Source of the DNA: Melitaea cinxia
Lineage: Eukaryota; Arthropoda; Insecta; Lepidoptera; Nymphalidae
DNA: 64,000 nt
NCBI RefSeq assembly: GCF_905220565.1
Contig: NC_059406.1
Coordinates: forward strand, 16,033,314-16,097,313
Reading direction: 5' to 3'
The position numbers and the translations under genes were made by a program. The number at the start of each line of letters is the position of its first letter. Position 1 is the first letter of the stretch. Shown in pieces: positions 22,256-33,600 of this stretch. Under the pieces are notes generated by a model. The model made no database searches. It was not told the DNA's origin and worked only from the letters and a program-made list of their open reading frames with translations.

Positions 22256-22526
22256 AGTAGGGGAACACCGGGCAAGATGGGGTAGTTAAGGTTTAAAGCT
22301 CCAGAAATCGTAGGTGTTAATGGTTTCATAATGATATTTATTCTTAATCAGGCTTGTAGTTATCAATCTTACATATTAAATTTAAATCAGGAACACAGCA
22401 CCATAGAATTCTTAATAATATAACAAAATGTAAAATATGACATATCACCCCATCATGCCCGATAGCTCGGGTAAGATGGGGTGGGCCTAATGGGCAAGAT
22501 GGGGTATAGCCATTCTCTCGACTATT

Positions 22527-22770
22527 CAGGAGTGCAGAACTCGCAAATGAATGTTGCTTCGGCATCATTATCATCCACCCCTGCGCAGCCATAATGTAAC
22601 CATTTACCACAAGAAGAATAAGCAATCCAACCTTTCTTGGAGTCGAAATATAACCCTGTAGAATATAGGTATGGAGTGTTTTCGGTTTCAACATCACTCT
22701 TTTCAGAAGACGACTCTCTAATACGTTTCTTTGGATTATATTTCTTTGTGGATTTAGTCTTGAAATAGAT
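22527..22770 (-). pseudogene. Transposase C-terminal PHD-like zinc finger remnant
   Basis: The minus strand carries a basic stretch (KTKSTKKYNPKKRIRESSS) followed by GWIAYSSCGKWLHYGCAG and, after an acidic loop, ATFICEFC, ending at a stop (about 22527). The C-x2-W-x-H-x3-C and C-x2-C spacing matches the PHD-type finger at the C-terminus of many insect pogo-like transposases. The first expected Cys of the finger reads Tyr, so the finger is damaged. Confidence 0.7.
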
Positions 22771-23269
22771 TTTATTTCTCTTCCTTTTTCTGTTTTCGCT
22801 CCTTTTTTCTCTGTCTGATTTCCTTGTTTTGCTTTTTTAACTTTTCTGGCCCCTTTTTTTTTAAATAAATTCTTCTAACTTAACTCTAACTACTTCTGTT
22901 TATAGGGTGAAGAGGTTATTATAGTAGTTTTACCGCGTTTTTTCGTCACTTTTAATGTCTTCTTGGTCACTGGAAGAGGCAATAGTTGCTTTGGGCTGGC
23001 TAATGCACTAAATTAGGCCAATAAGAAAATCTAGGGGAAGGACTCAAATTTAAATATGTGTTAATTTCAGTTGTACTAGTTGTCACAACTGTTGAAGTAG
23101 CGGGATATGTAACAACAACTGCAGTGCTCGTTGCTGTTGTTGTAAGAGGTGCTGCCACAGTATCTACAGTTGAAAAACCCGCTTTCTATGTCTAGTAAAT
23201 AATCCATCAAGCTCATCCTCTTCTTCTTCTTTTTGCGAGAATACTGGTACCCAAATGTACCTTTACATT

Positions 23270-23445
23270 CTTTTTTAGCCTTTTTTACCTTTCATTCCAA
23301 TGTAAGTTGTGGGACTAAGAAAGATTTTGCAGCCAACATATATCCCATTTCTCGCTTCAAAACAACTTCTATCGCCTTATTCAGTGCTTCCCTTGACCGT
23401 TTTCCTCTTCCTGAATTTCTTTTATAAGCATATATGACTTTTTTG
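23270..23445 (-). pseudogene. Transposase N-terminal helix-turn-helix remnant
   Basis: The minus strand reads YKRNSGRGKRSREALNKAI, then a VVLKREMGYMLAAKSFLVP stretch and a KVKKAKKE end. This is the usual pattern of the N-terminal pipsqueak-type DNA-binding domain of pogo/Tigger transposases (basic start, GRG, helix with A-V, AAK-FGVP turn, TL-R-VK). A stop codon interrupts it just before KVKKAK. It belongs to the TA-flanked element around it. Confidence 0.7.
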
Positions 23446-23910
23446 AAATATAAACCATCCTAAAACAATATATAAAAAAATATAAATAGTCAAAATTGTG
23501 TTAGGCAAGATAGGGTATCAGACACCCCCATCTTGCCCGTTGATTCGTTTCAAAATTAATATTGAAACAAAAAAAAATTGAATAATGTTTCATAACAAAA
23601 CAAGTTATTATCTGTTACTGCAGTGTACTGTAGATAGGATTAACCGAGGTGCCGCTTAAAATTTACCAAATACAAGTTTCATGCACTACGAAACGTATAT
23701 ATAAGAAATTTTAATACAAACAAACGAAATCTACTTTTCGACGATAACTAAAACAAATGAATAGCCGCCGTGTTAGTACTCTTGTGACTAAAAGCTGTCG
23801 TGGCGGCCAGTAGCGAGATGGCAGAGTGAATGAGATTGATCAATTTAAATCACCTGAAAAGCCTGATGTCCCATCTTGCCCACCACCCCGTCTTGCCCGG
23901 TGTTCCCCTA

Positions 23911-24220
23911 ATCTTAATAATAATACTTATATTCCTTTTTGTAAGTACCTACACAAAAAAAAATGAAATAAATTATAAAAACAAAAATAAAAACTTAATA
24001 AACCGCGATAAAATCTGAAAAAATTGTTCATTGTAATGAGTGAAATACGCGTAAACATTAGAAGAGCTATTATTTAAATTACAATGTTTTGCAATGTTTA
24101 AAAGTAATCGTGGCATCGTTTTTATAACGTTGTCACACCAACGTGCATTAGATAGTAATATTCAAAATTGCCGAAGCTGAAATCGACCAAGAAAGTATTA
24201 TTTCAATTATAAAAATCAAG
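23911..24220. other. AT-rich spacer
   Basis: It holds a piece at about 24000-24060 (AAACCGCGATAAAATCTGAA) shared with 6492 and 27808. Nothing else was seen. Confidence 0.3.
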
Positions 24221-24221
24221 T

Positions 24222-24440
24222 GTACTTTAGACCACACGACTGAAGTAAGACTTCTTTAGCAATAGGTCTGCACTGTGTCTTAGATATACGAAACGTAACT
24301 GGCTATGAGAGAAAGGAAATGTGTGCTCGCACCTCTCTTGCTCCGTTCGCCTCGCCCGATCACATTTTTCGTAACGCTCTCGTTACGCATTCACTAGCTA
24401 AATCCCCAAGTCAAGCGTGAGTTAAGAAGTTTCACTTTAA
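24222..24440 (+). repeat. Interspersed repeat shared with 60083-60290
   Basis: Blocks such as GTCTTAGATATACGAAACGTAA and CACATTTTTCGTAACGCTCTCG match the reverse complement of 60083-60290 with differences. The family is unnamed by me and contains no coding sequence. Confidence 0.5.
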
Positions 24441-25080
24441 AGAAAACTGTGTGTCATCTACTTCTAGTCGTTAGTCTATCAGAAAGAGATAAATATTTCC
24501 TTCAGCAGCTTACTTCCCGAGTCTTACTTCCAAAAAATAGTTAGTCTGCAGTGAGCCTGACAAGCAACACATTGTTACCTAACTTTGTGACACATTAGAC
24601 GCGATGCATTCGAACGGAAGTTATAAGTCGACCTTATTACCTTTACGGATATTAAATGTTTAAGAGTTCTGCACTTTAATCCGCAACCATAGAGAAAACT
24701 AACCATAGAGAGGTCAAACTGTATATACATATAACCATAACATATGTATGGTATCACATGTAAATGCATGAAAAAGAAATTTTGGAATAAATGAACCTTA
24801 TTTTTCGTTATTCTTTGCCATGTATCTCTCCCCAACCCACATATTACATATTCAATGCACAAATATTTCAAGATACATCACGCGTCGTTCCTAACTACAT
24901 AACGTATGTACGTAACTAGCGTATCAGTTTGCTCACGTGATTAACAGAGCGCACTAATTCGTCTATCACGACTCGCGGAGGAATTCAGGCCGTGATGTGT
25001 TGCGAAAAGTGTTCGTTTTCGAACCATCTTGAATATTATTGAAATTGAAGAAAACAATAATAATAAAAAATTAAACAGTA
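24441..25080. other. Stretch without a recognised gene
   Basis: It contains a CACGTG at 24933-24940 region and a moderately GC-rich patch (24940-25025). No open frame with a recognisable domain was seen. Confidence 0.3.
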
Positions 25081-25144
25081 AATTGAGTTTCGCCACGCAG
25101 TGGGACATATAAAAATATGTCCCACTGCGTGGCGAAACTCAATT
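25081..25144. repeat. Perfect 30-bp hairpin with AAAA loop
   Basis: The arms 25081-25110 and 25115-25144 are exact reverse complements around AAAA. The arm contains TTTCGCCACGCAGTGGGACA. The right arm is the 3' end of the SINE that follows, so the left arm looks like an inverted copy of that end. Confidence 0.9.
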
Positions 25145-25335
25145 GCCTCACACTCAACGGCCTCCAGTACGATTTTATCCCGTATTGAGGGTCCGGAAAA
25201 ACACAATACACAAGCACAAACGCCCAGATCACGACCAACATCTAAATGGCCAATAATATGTCTGTCGTGGGCTAAAATCGAACCGGCGACCGTCAGCGTA
25301 CAGTGCTGTGACCGCTGTCGTCTAAAGGACATAAA
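25115..25335 (-). repeat. tRNA-derived SINE (third family)
   Basis: On the minus strand it starts near AGCGGTCACAGCACTGTACG, has a B-box-like CGGTTCGATTTTAG at about 25270-25283, GGCCATTTAGATGTTGGTCG, and ends in GAGTTTCGCCACGCAGTGGG. A short relative of the middle part lies at 28608-28640. Confidence 0.6.
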
Positions 25336-28300
25336 AATAAGTCGTATAAAGGATAATAAAACGCAACAGTCGTAATATAATTTATTTAAGTGAAATCTAT
25401 ACATAGTGATAGTTTACACGTAAAACCGTCCCACGTACAATAACATAAATCTAACTAGTGAAGTTGGAATGTTAGCGGTACCGTGCGAAACTACCCTCAC
25501 ATTGACAACAAAAAAATTTAACATAATTTTTTTTTTCACAAAAATTCACAAATATAGCCTTGTCTTTGCTAACATTAATTTATTGTAAAAACGCCAATTA
25601 AATATATTTTTATAGTGTATAAACACTCAAAACATACATAATTTTAAAAATTCCATAACGAGTTAGTCACAATAATTATTATAATAAGAGTGAAAACATG
25701 TTATCAAACTAAATTCTGCATTTTTTGTCTCATCTTATTAAATACCTATGTAACTTATAAATTTTACATACCAATGTGAAGGTAGTCTTACAAAATTATT
25801 CCATACATTAAAAAGGTTTTCATTAGTGTATATAACTATGTATTAATGATATTTAGAATTAATTCGGAACTTTAAATCGATATCAAAAAGCTGTTTTCTG
25901 ACGAATACTTCTAAATTAGAGCCTTTCCTAAGTTAAATATGATGCGGATACAATAAAACCTCTTTCGTTACAAACACATTAAGGTTAGGGCAAAACTACG
26001 TAAAGTAATCTATATTTCATTTTTTAGCCTACTTATCACTATTAAATATTCATAATCTCTTAAAAGAATCGAAGAATTTATAATTAAATTTAAAAAAAAG
26101 AGGTTAAATCGTTCCGCGTCATTTCATTCGGATACACATCAAGTAAAAAAGTAAAATTTATAAAAAAAAAACACGATTAGGTGACCTTACACAACGTCTA
26201 TATAATCTTAATAATAAAAGCTGTGATTATTTAACAAATCTACACATCCTTACAGAAGATATAACATTTATTGCACATATTATAATATTACATATATTGA
26301 AAATTAATTATATATAGCAACACAGAAATCAAAATATAAAAACGTAAAATTCCGAGTTAACACATTAATCTAAAACTAGTAAGTACACGTTTCATAAGAG
26401 TGTCACAACTAAAAATATTAACAGTATACATATAACTAAAATAAATATAATATTTATATACAAAATACTACAATAATACGGTCACATTACTACATAATTT
26501 TTGAACTGTGTTTCATAATTATATAAATACTGTAAGCATACGATATAATATATTCAATATAACATTTATATATTTCAAGCGTTAATTCTACACATATATG
26601 ATTATTATAAACACAGCCCCGGATCAGAGTGGGAGTCTAACCGGGGCATTCGCCCCTGACTTAAGATTCTGGTCGGCTCTAAAACCATAAAAGCATCTAG
26701 TTTTCAACGCTTGTTCCATTAATTTGTATTGGAACTATCTTTTGGTTTTTGATACTAAAAAGCCCGTAATATATTTGTGATATTATTTTAATAATTTATC
26801 TCAAACGTTGTTTTTTTGTGTAATCTCATTACACTATTTCACAGATGATCGATGACAAAAATACATAAAACGTTTATGAAAAATTGTTAACAAAAGAAAA
26901 AACCGTGTCCTTCCGAGTTTCACTTCAGTTCGACTTATGGCAGTGTTATGTTTCTCTTGTTTTAGGGGCGAAAAGGCGAGTGGAAGCCAGTCTAATACAA
27001 AAACTGCAATATCTTGTGTATAGAATTAACTCTTTAACAATAATTGATAGGTTCGCTTTATGGCACCACACACACATTCATCCTTTTATTATAATACTGT
27101 TTACAAAAAAAAAATCAACCATAAACGGAAAACTAACGTGATTTATATCAAAAATTAACATTAACAGCGATATAAAACTGCTAAAATTCCATTTTCATAT
27201 TTGATCACTTTTGACAAATGCAACTTAACAAACAATGACAATAAAACTTAAAATTACAGACATTTCATGTTCATCATAATCGTGGACAAAGTTTAACATA
27301 TTTCATAGACGTAATTTGTTAAGTTTTTATAATTGTTGTCGTTTGACAAACTTTGACTACGAACTGTACCGATCATTATGGCATCTTCTAATTATGGCTT
27401 AACCTTCATTTATACGCCAATTTATTTATTTAATCATACATTTATAATATACGAGTATAATAAAATTATAAACTACTATTTAATATTTGAGATTTTATTT
27501 CTTATGACTACGAAGATAGTTCTGTCATAGCGACCGTACTCGCCGTTAATTGTGACAAAAGTTAAATAAAAATTAAATTTCATTTTAATAAATTAATAAT
27601 AAAAAATAATAATTTACATTTATAATAATTGTCCTTAATGAGAGTGATATTAGAGAAATTAAATTTTAAGTTATAAATCGATGTGTCTACAATAATTGAC
27701 GATTATTTAAGTCATGGGTAACAACAACAACTTTCTCGGATTTTATCGCGGTTTACTAAGTTTTTTAAAAACCCGACGTTTCGGATATTTTACAGAAACC
27801 AAGCTTAATAAACCGCGATAAAACTCCAAAAAGTTATTTTATTATAATTTGTGTAAATAAATTTAAGTGGAAAGTAACGGATGTCTACATTTTGTATTGG
27901 CAGGTCTACTAGAATATTCATACATTTTTTTTATTCGTAGCTAATATTATTTAATAAAAAAGATTGATGTGATTTATTCAGCCTCCATGTGGGAAAAGTG
28001 GATTTAATTAAAATGTTAAAAATAAATTTGAGTGTTTCGTCATTTTATTTATTTAAAACCAATATGGCAGACTTGCCATTGAAAAAACGTATTTTTTTTA
28101 AAAGATCAAGTTAGTCAAAATTTCTCTTACATTTTATGTGATATTGCTGTTTGTGTGATTCACCTCTAAAATTCTTTCACCGAGTAAGGGCGGTTATTTA
28201 AAACATATTTAATTACATTCAACATTCTTCTGAATTATAAACATTTAATTTATTTTATAATTTCAAATCAAAACGTGATGTTTATTCTCGAAAAATTTTT

Positions 28301-30117
28301 CAGTCAATGAAACTACAAGCTTTCATAATTAATTAATATAATCACATTTCGATTAAAAATTATTTGATAATAATTTTTTTTTATTTTAAGAATAGTTCAT
28401 AAATGCTAGTATCATTTTAATTTAAATATTTTATAGTCGTTAGAATAACGCTACTTCATATTATTATATCAAGTTTGGAAATAAAGGTTTCATTCATTAT
28501 TATAATTAATAATATAATGATATATTTATTTTAATAATTGAAAAATTATTTCAGAAGTTGTAGTTTTGACAAATTCCGTAAAAACGCCACGAAGTTAAAT
28601 AAATAAATGCCTCTTACCCAACGGCCCCCGCTAGGATTCGGCCCTGTGTCCGGGGGTCACAACATAATAGGTATGCATGTGGCGAATATTATTTACATCG
28701 TAAATTTTTTTTAAATACGCATTAATTACCCCAAAATAAATGACCCCATTTTAATAATGTTACACTATTCATAAGCTTTTAATAATATATCGGGAACATA
28801 ATTTCTTAGTGTCGAACTAATCTTTTTATATATTAAGGTGACGTAAAGCGGACACGAACAACGCGAACAACATACATAATATAGTACACATTACATATTC
28901 AAGACGAAAATATTTTCCATCTCTTTCGCACAAAGCTAGCCTTTCTACGAGTGAAAGAGACCGATGTTTTATTTTGAGTTTTATTATGAAATATAGCATG
29001 CCTTGTCCTGACAGTTGACGGTTAATTGTGATGTTTTTTTTTCTTGAGCTTTTAATCACTTATAATGCTTGATGCTATATTCATATTGATAAATAATGAT
29101 TTAGAGCAGTTATCTTAACTTTGACCAACCAAAGATTGTCGGGAAGATATCACAAATTTAGCGCATCAGATTTTTTTATCGGTTTTTTCATTTTTTTATT
29201 TTTATTTGTATTGTAGTATATCTTAGCTTAAGTTTTATTAAAATGTTGTATATATCGAGCTCTGGTTAGCTTTTACAGAAAATGACACATAGATATTACT
29301 TATATTAATGATTTTTAAGTCACGCGACACTTATTTATTCCGCAAAATTTATTCAGTGATTTTAGATTATAATGTCAATAGATCATACGCAATGTTACAT
29401 ACGGAATTCGTCAAAATAATTCGTATAAAAAAATTATTGTACCCGATTAAATTATAAAAGACAAAATTACACAGTGCCGGGGACATTTACATTAACTTAT
29501 ATATGAAAAAATATTACAAATTCCACTAATAATATATTGATTATGTATAAAAAGTTCTAAGTACGTAATAAGCATTTAATGAAATCTTGGCGCTAAGTCC
29601 GCTATTGCGATTTGAGACAATGATAGATCAGCGGGAGATCATTGACGTCATTGTAGTGTATTAAGTATTGTAGTGTTTTTTTTTTTTTTTGTTAACAAAC
29701 GGTTTGTAATAAATAGCCGTTTGTGTGGGATATGTGTATGTTATTCCTGTTTGTTAAATTATAACTTTTATTTGTGTTAATAGAACATAATTTTTTTTTG
29801 AACTGCAAAATTTCTTGCCGTTTCTTTTCTGCAGCATCTACATTCCGAATCGTTGGTAGGTTCAAATTAATACTAATATAATTTTAATTTCTAAAATGAC
29901 GATTCAAAATACTTAAAGCTACTTCAATTATGATTTTTTTTTCATTTTGTCAACGTTCGTCGTCTGAACCAAAGATCGTACCGTAATATGGACGCTGTTG
30001 GTGGATATACTTTGTGGCAGTCGATATCAGTGAAAGATCAAAAAGTACAGACTAACATCGTTGGAATCAATATATCGTCAGTATGGTAATATTGAAGCGT
30101 CAAATAGACTGTCATAA
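25336..30117. other. Long AT-rich tract downstream of Snx27, almost free of recognisable repeats
   Basis: Only minor items were seen: a tRNA-SINE-like scrap near 26615-26665; an inverted pair of the AAACCGCGATAAAA piece at about 27745-27768 and 27808-27826; a SINE-like scrap at 28608-28640; a mildly GC-richer patch at 28845-28980; and TGACGTCA at 29643-29650. There are no coding exons that I can support. It is extremely AT-rich with many poly-A and poly-T runs. On the minus strand it lies just 3' of Snx27, so part may be its 3' untranslated region; the first canonical AATAAA on that strand is at 29772-29767. Confidence 0.4.
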
Positions 30118-30118
30118 T

Positions 30119-30226
30119 ATGATCTACCAATGATCTACCCATGATCTACCAATGATCTACCCATGATCTACCAATGATCTACCCATGATCTACCAATGAT
30201 CTACCCATGATCTACCAATGATCTAC
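30119..30226. repeat. Tandem repeat, 11-bp half-unit (22-bp unit), about ten half-units
   Basis: ATGATCTACCA and ATGATCTACCC alternate in a regular 22-bp pattern. It lies about 340-450 bp downstream of the Snx27 stop codon on the sense strand and could be transcribed in its 3' untranslated region. Confidence 0.9.
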
Positions 30227-30569
30227 CGTTGTCAAACAATCCCAACAACAGACCAGAAGACCTTTTACAGTTACTTATAATATAATGTATACAAAAAGTT
30301 CAAAATAAAAACACTTTTCAGCTTCGACGAAATCCAGTCAGTTAACATAAATCGTACCTATCACAGTACAGTTGTGACGCGAAACCCTGACCTATACGAG
30401 TACATTGTCTAAATAATTACAAAATTTTAAATAATCATTAAAAAAAAAAAAAAGACAAATCACATTAATACGATAAGTAAACTAGATAGGAATAACGACG
30501 CCATTTCGAAAATGTTGCGAGTTATACAGATACCGTTGGTTATCTTACGTTCTAGAATGTTCCGGAACT

Positions 30570-30638
30570 TTACTCGCCGGTGTCGACCCAGTTCGCCTCC
30601 TCCGCTATTCTATCCATGCAGTTGCAGAGAAATTGATA
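30570..30638 (-). CDS. Snx27: Snx27 exon 9: C-terminal tail and stop
   Basis: Twenty-two residues, YQFLCNCMDRIAEEANWVDT then GE, and a TAA stop at 30572-30570. The C-x-x-R-[VI]-x-x-E-x-x-W pattern matches the family's ECFERVFCELKW end. It is preceded by a good acceptor (ATCTGCCTTTCCAG). Phase 0 joins exon 8 ...YTPY. The short exon is easily missed because the open frame is only 23 codons. Confidence 0.88.
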   Translation of the reverse strand, partial: YQFLCNCMDRIAEEANWVDTGE

Positions 30639-33600
30639 CTGGAAAGGCAGATAATTTTCTTAATAAGATTCGCTTGTTTTTGAAAATGAATTTGATGTAA
30701 GTCGGTGTAGGCCAGGAAGAGTGTAGTGTCGAGGCACAAGTGCAGGGTGAAGAGTATAGTGTACGACATGCAGAGTGCAATGTGTAGTACGTAGTGTACA
30801 TAGCGTAGCAAGTAGCTCGTTGTGAGTAACGTGTGATGTTTAGTGCGAAGAGTGTGAAGTGATAATAATGTTCAGTGTGTAGTGTGTTGTTCGGTGCGTT
30901 GTGTGGAGTGCGTTGTTCGGTGCGTTGTGTGTAGTGTGTGGTTCGGTGCGTTGTGTGGAGTGTGTGGTTCGGTGCGCTGTGTGGAGTGCGTTGTTCGGTG
31001 TGTTGTTCGGTGCGTTGTGTGGAGTGTGTGGTTCGGTGCGTTGTGTGGAGTGTGTGGTTCGGTGCGTTATGTGGAGTGCGTTGTTCGGTGCGTTGTATGT
31101 AGTGTGTTGTTCGGTGCGTTGTGTCTAGTGTGTTGTTCGGTGCGTTGTGTGGAGTGCGTTGTTCGGTGTGTTGTTCGGTGCGTTGTGTGTAGTGTGTGGT
31201 TCGGTGCGTTGTGTGGAGTGCGTTGTTCGGTGCGTTGTGTGTAGTGTGTTGTTCGGTGCGTTGTGTGGAGTGTGTGGTTCGGTGCGTTGTGTGGAGTGCG
31301 TTGTTCGGTGTGTTGTTCGGTGCGTTGTGTGGAGTGTGTGGTTCGGTGCGTCGTGTGGAGTGCGTTGTTCGGTGCGTTGTGTGTAGTGTGTTGTTCGGTG
31401 CGTTGTGTGGAGTGCGTTGTTCGGTGCGTTGTGTGTAGTGTGTGGTTCGGTGCGTTGTGTGTAGTTTGTTGTTCGGTGCGTTGTGTGTAGTGTGTGGTTC
31501 GGTGCGTTGTGTGGAGTGTGTGGTTCGGTGCGTTGTGTGTAGTGTGTGGTTCGGTGCGTTGTGTGGAGTGCGTTGTTCGGTGTGTTGTTCGGTGCGTTGT
31601 GTGTAGTGTGTTGTTCGGTGCGTTGTGTGGAGTGCGTTGTTCGGTGTGTTGTTCGGTGCGTTGTGCGGAGTGCGTTGTTCGTTGTGTTGTTCGGTGCGTT
31701 GTATGCAGTGTGTGGTTCGGTGCGTTGTGTGGATTGCGTTGTTCGGTGTGTTGTTCGGTGCGTTGTGTGTAGTGCGTTGTGTGTAGTGTGTTGTTCGGTG
31801 CGTTGTGTGGAGTGTGTTGTTCGGTGCATTGTGTGTAGTGTGTGGTTCGGTGCGTTGTGTGGAGTGCGTTGTTCGGTGTGTTGTTCGGTGCGTTGTGTGT
31901 AGTGTGTTGTTCGGTGCGTTGTGTGGAGTGTGTTGTTCGGTGCATTGTGTGTAGTGTGTGGTTCGGTGCGTTGTGTGGAGTGCGTTGTTCGGTGTGTTGT
32001 TCGGTGCGTTGTGTGGAGTGCGTTGTTCGGTGTGTTGTTAGGTGCGTTGTGTGTAGTGTGTGGTTCGGTGCGTTGTGTTATTTATTTATTATTATTTATT
32101 ATTTTATTATGCACTAGCAGCTCTTGGAGCTGATGCGTGCATATCACTGCACTTATGTTCTCTCTACTTTAGTTTTTAAATGTTCATCCAGTCTGTTTTT
32201 AAAAGTGTTTACTAATGGTGCACCAATCACTGATTCTGGGAGCTTGTTCCATTGGGTAACTACGCGATTTGGCAAAAAGTGACATCTGGGTTTGCTATAG
32301 CAAGGAGATCTTGTAAGTTTTTGAGAATGTCCTCTTAATTTTGGATTTGGATTCATAATATACATGTCTTTAAAATTCTTGATATTATAATGTCCAGTTA
32401 GAATTTTGTATGTTTCAATGAGATCTCCCCTCTGTCTACGTTGTTCCAATGTACTTAATCTAAGTTCTGAAAGTCGTTCTTCATATGTCTTATGTCTTAG
32501 TGAGGTCACCATTTTTGTAGCTCTACGTTGTACTTTTTCCAGCATTTCTATGTCTTTCCTAAAGTATGGACTCCAGATTTGGAAAGCGTATTCTAGTAGT
32601 GGACGGATGTAAGTTTTATAAATTTTGATAAACAAGTCTTTTGTAATAATGTTAAAAGCTTGTGTGGAGTGCGTTGTTCGGTGTGTTGTTCGGTGCGTTG
32701 TGTGTAGTGTGTGGTTCGGTGCGTTGTGTGTAGTGTGTGGTTCGGTGCGCTGTGTGGAGTGCGTTGTTCGGTGCGTTGTGTGGAGTGTGTGGTTCGGTGC
32801 GTTGTGTGGAGTGTGTGGTTCAGTGCGTTATGTGGAGTGCGTTGTTCGGTGCGTTGTGTGTAGTGTGTTGTTCGGTGCGTTGTGTGGAGTGCGTTGTTCG
32901 GTGTGTTGTTCGGTGCGTTGTGTGGAGTGCGTTGTTCGATGTGTTGTTCGGTGCGTTGTATGTAGTGTGGTTCGGTGCGTTGTGTGGAGTGCGTTGTTCG
33001 GTGTGTTGTTCGGTGCGTTGTGTGTAGTTTGTTGTTCGGTGCGTTGTGTGTAGTGTGTGGTTCGGTGCGTTGTGTGGAGTGGGTGGTTCGGTGCGTTGTG
33101 TGTAGTGTGTGGTTCGGTGCGTTGTGTGGATTGCGTTGTTCGGTGCGTTGTGTGTAGTGTGTTGTTCGGTGCGTTGTGTGGAGTGTGTTGTTCGGTGCGT
33201 TGTGTGTAGTGTGTGGTTCGGTGCGTTGTGTGGAGTGCGTTGTTCGGTGTGTTGTTCGGTGCGTTGTGTGTAGTTTGTTGTTCGGTGCGTTGTGTGTAGT
33301 GTGTTGTTCGGTGCGTTGTGTGGAGTGCGTTGTTCGGTGTGTTGTTCGATGCGTTGTGTGTAGTGTGTGGTTCGATGCGTTGTGTGTAGTGTGTGGTTCG
33401 GTGCGTTGTGTGGAGTGCGTTGTTCGGTGCGTTGTGTGGAATGGGTTGTTCGGTGTGTTGTTCGGTGCGTTGTGTGTAGTGTGTGGTTCTGTGCGTTGTG
33501 TGGAGTGTGTTGTTCGGTGCGTTGTGTGTAGTGTGTTGTTCGGTGCGTTGTGTGGAGTGCGTTGTTCGGTGCGTTTTTCGGTGCGTTATGTGTAGTGTGT

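Larger units (their letters stand above)
22260..23908 (-). mobile_element. Internally deleted pogo/Tigger-like DNA transposon
   Basis: It is bounded by TA dinucleotides (22258-22259 and 23909-23910) and has 23-bp terminal inverted repeats starting GGGGAACACCGGGCAAGA, one mismatch apart. Related GGGCAAGATGGGGT blocks recur inside at about 22440-22506 and 23508-23545. Coding remnants on the minus strand are an N-terminal pipsqueak/CENP-B-type helix-turn-helix and a C-terminal PHD-like finger. The DDE domain between them is missing, so it cannot move by itself. TA duplication plus these two domains point to the pogo group of Tc1/mariner-like elements. Confidence 0.8.

Noticed and set aside
24575..24871. 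Minus-strand frame of 98 residues
   Set aside because: No homology pattern and no splice context; low-complexity AT-rich sequence.
28826..29059. Minus-strand frame of 77 residues
   Set aside because: It falls in a patch that looks repeat-derived, has no domain, and does not match the SNX27 C-terminus, which is found at 30570-30638.
30119..30226. A CRISPR-like regular array
   Set aside because: It is a continuous 22-bp tandem repeat without unique spacers, in an animal genome.
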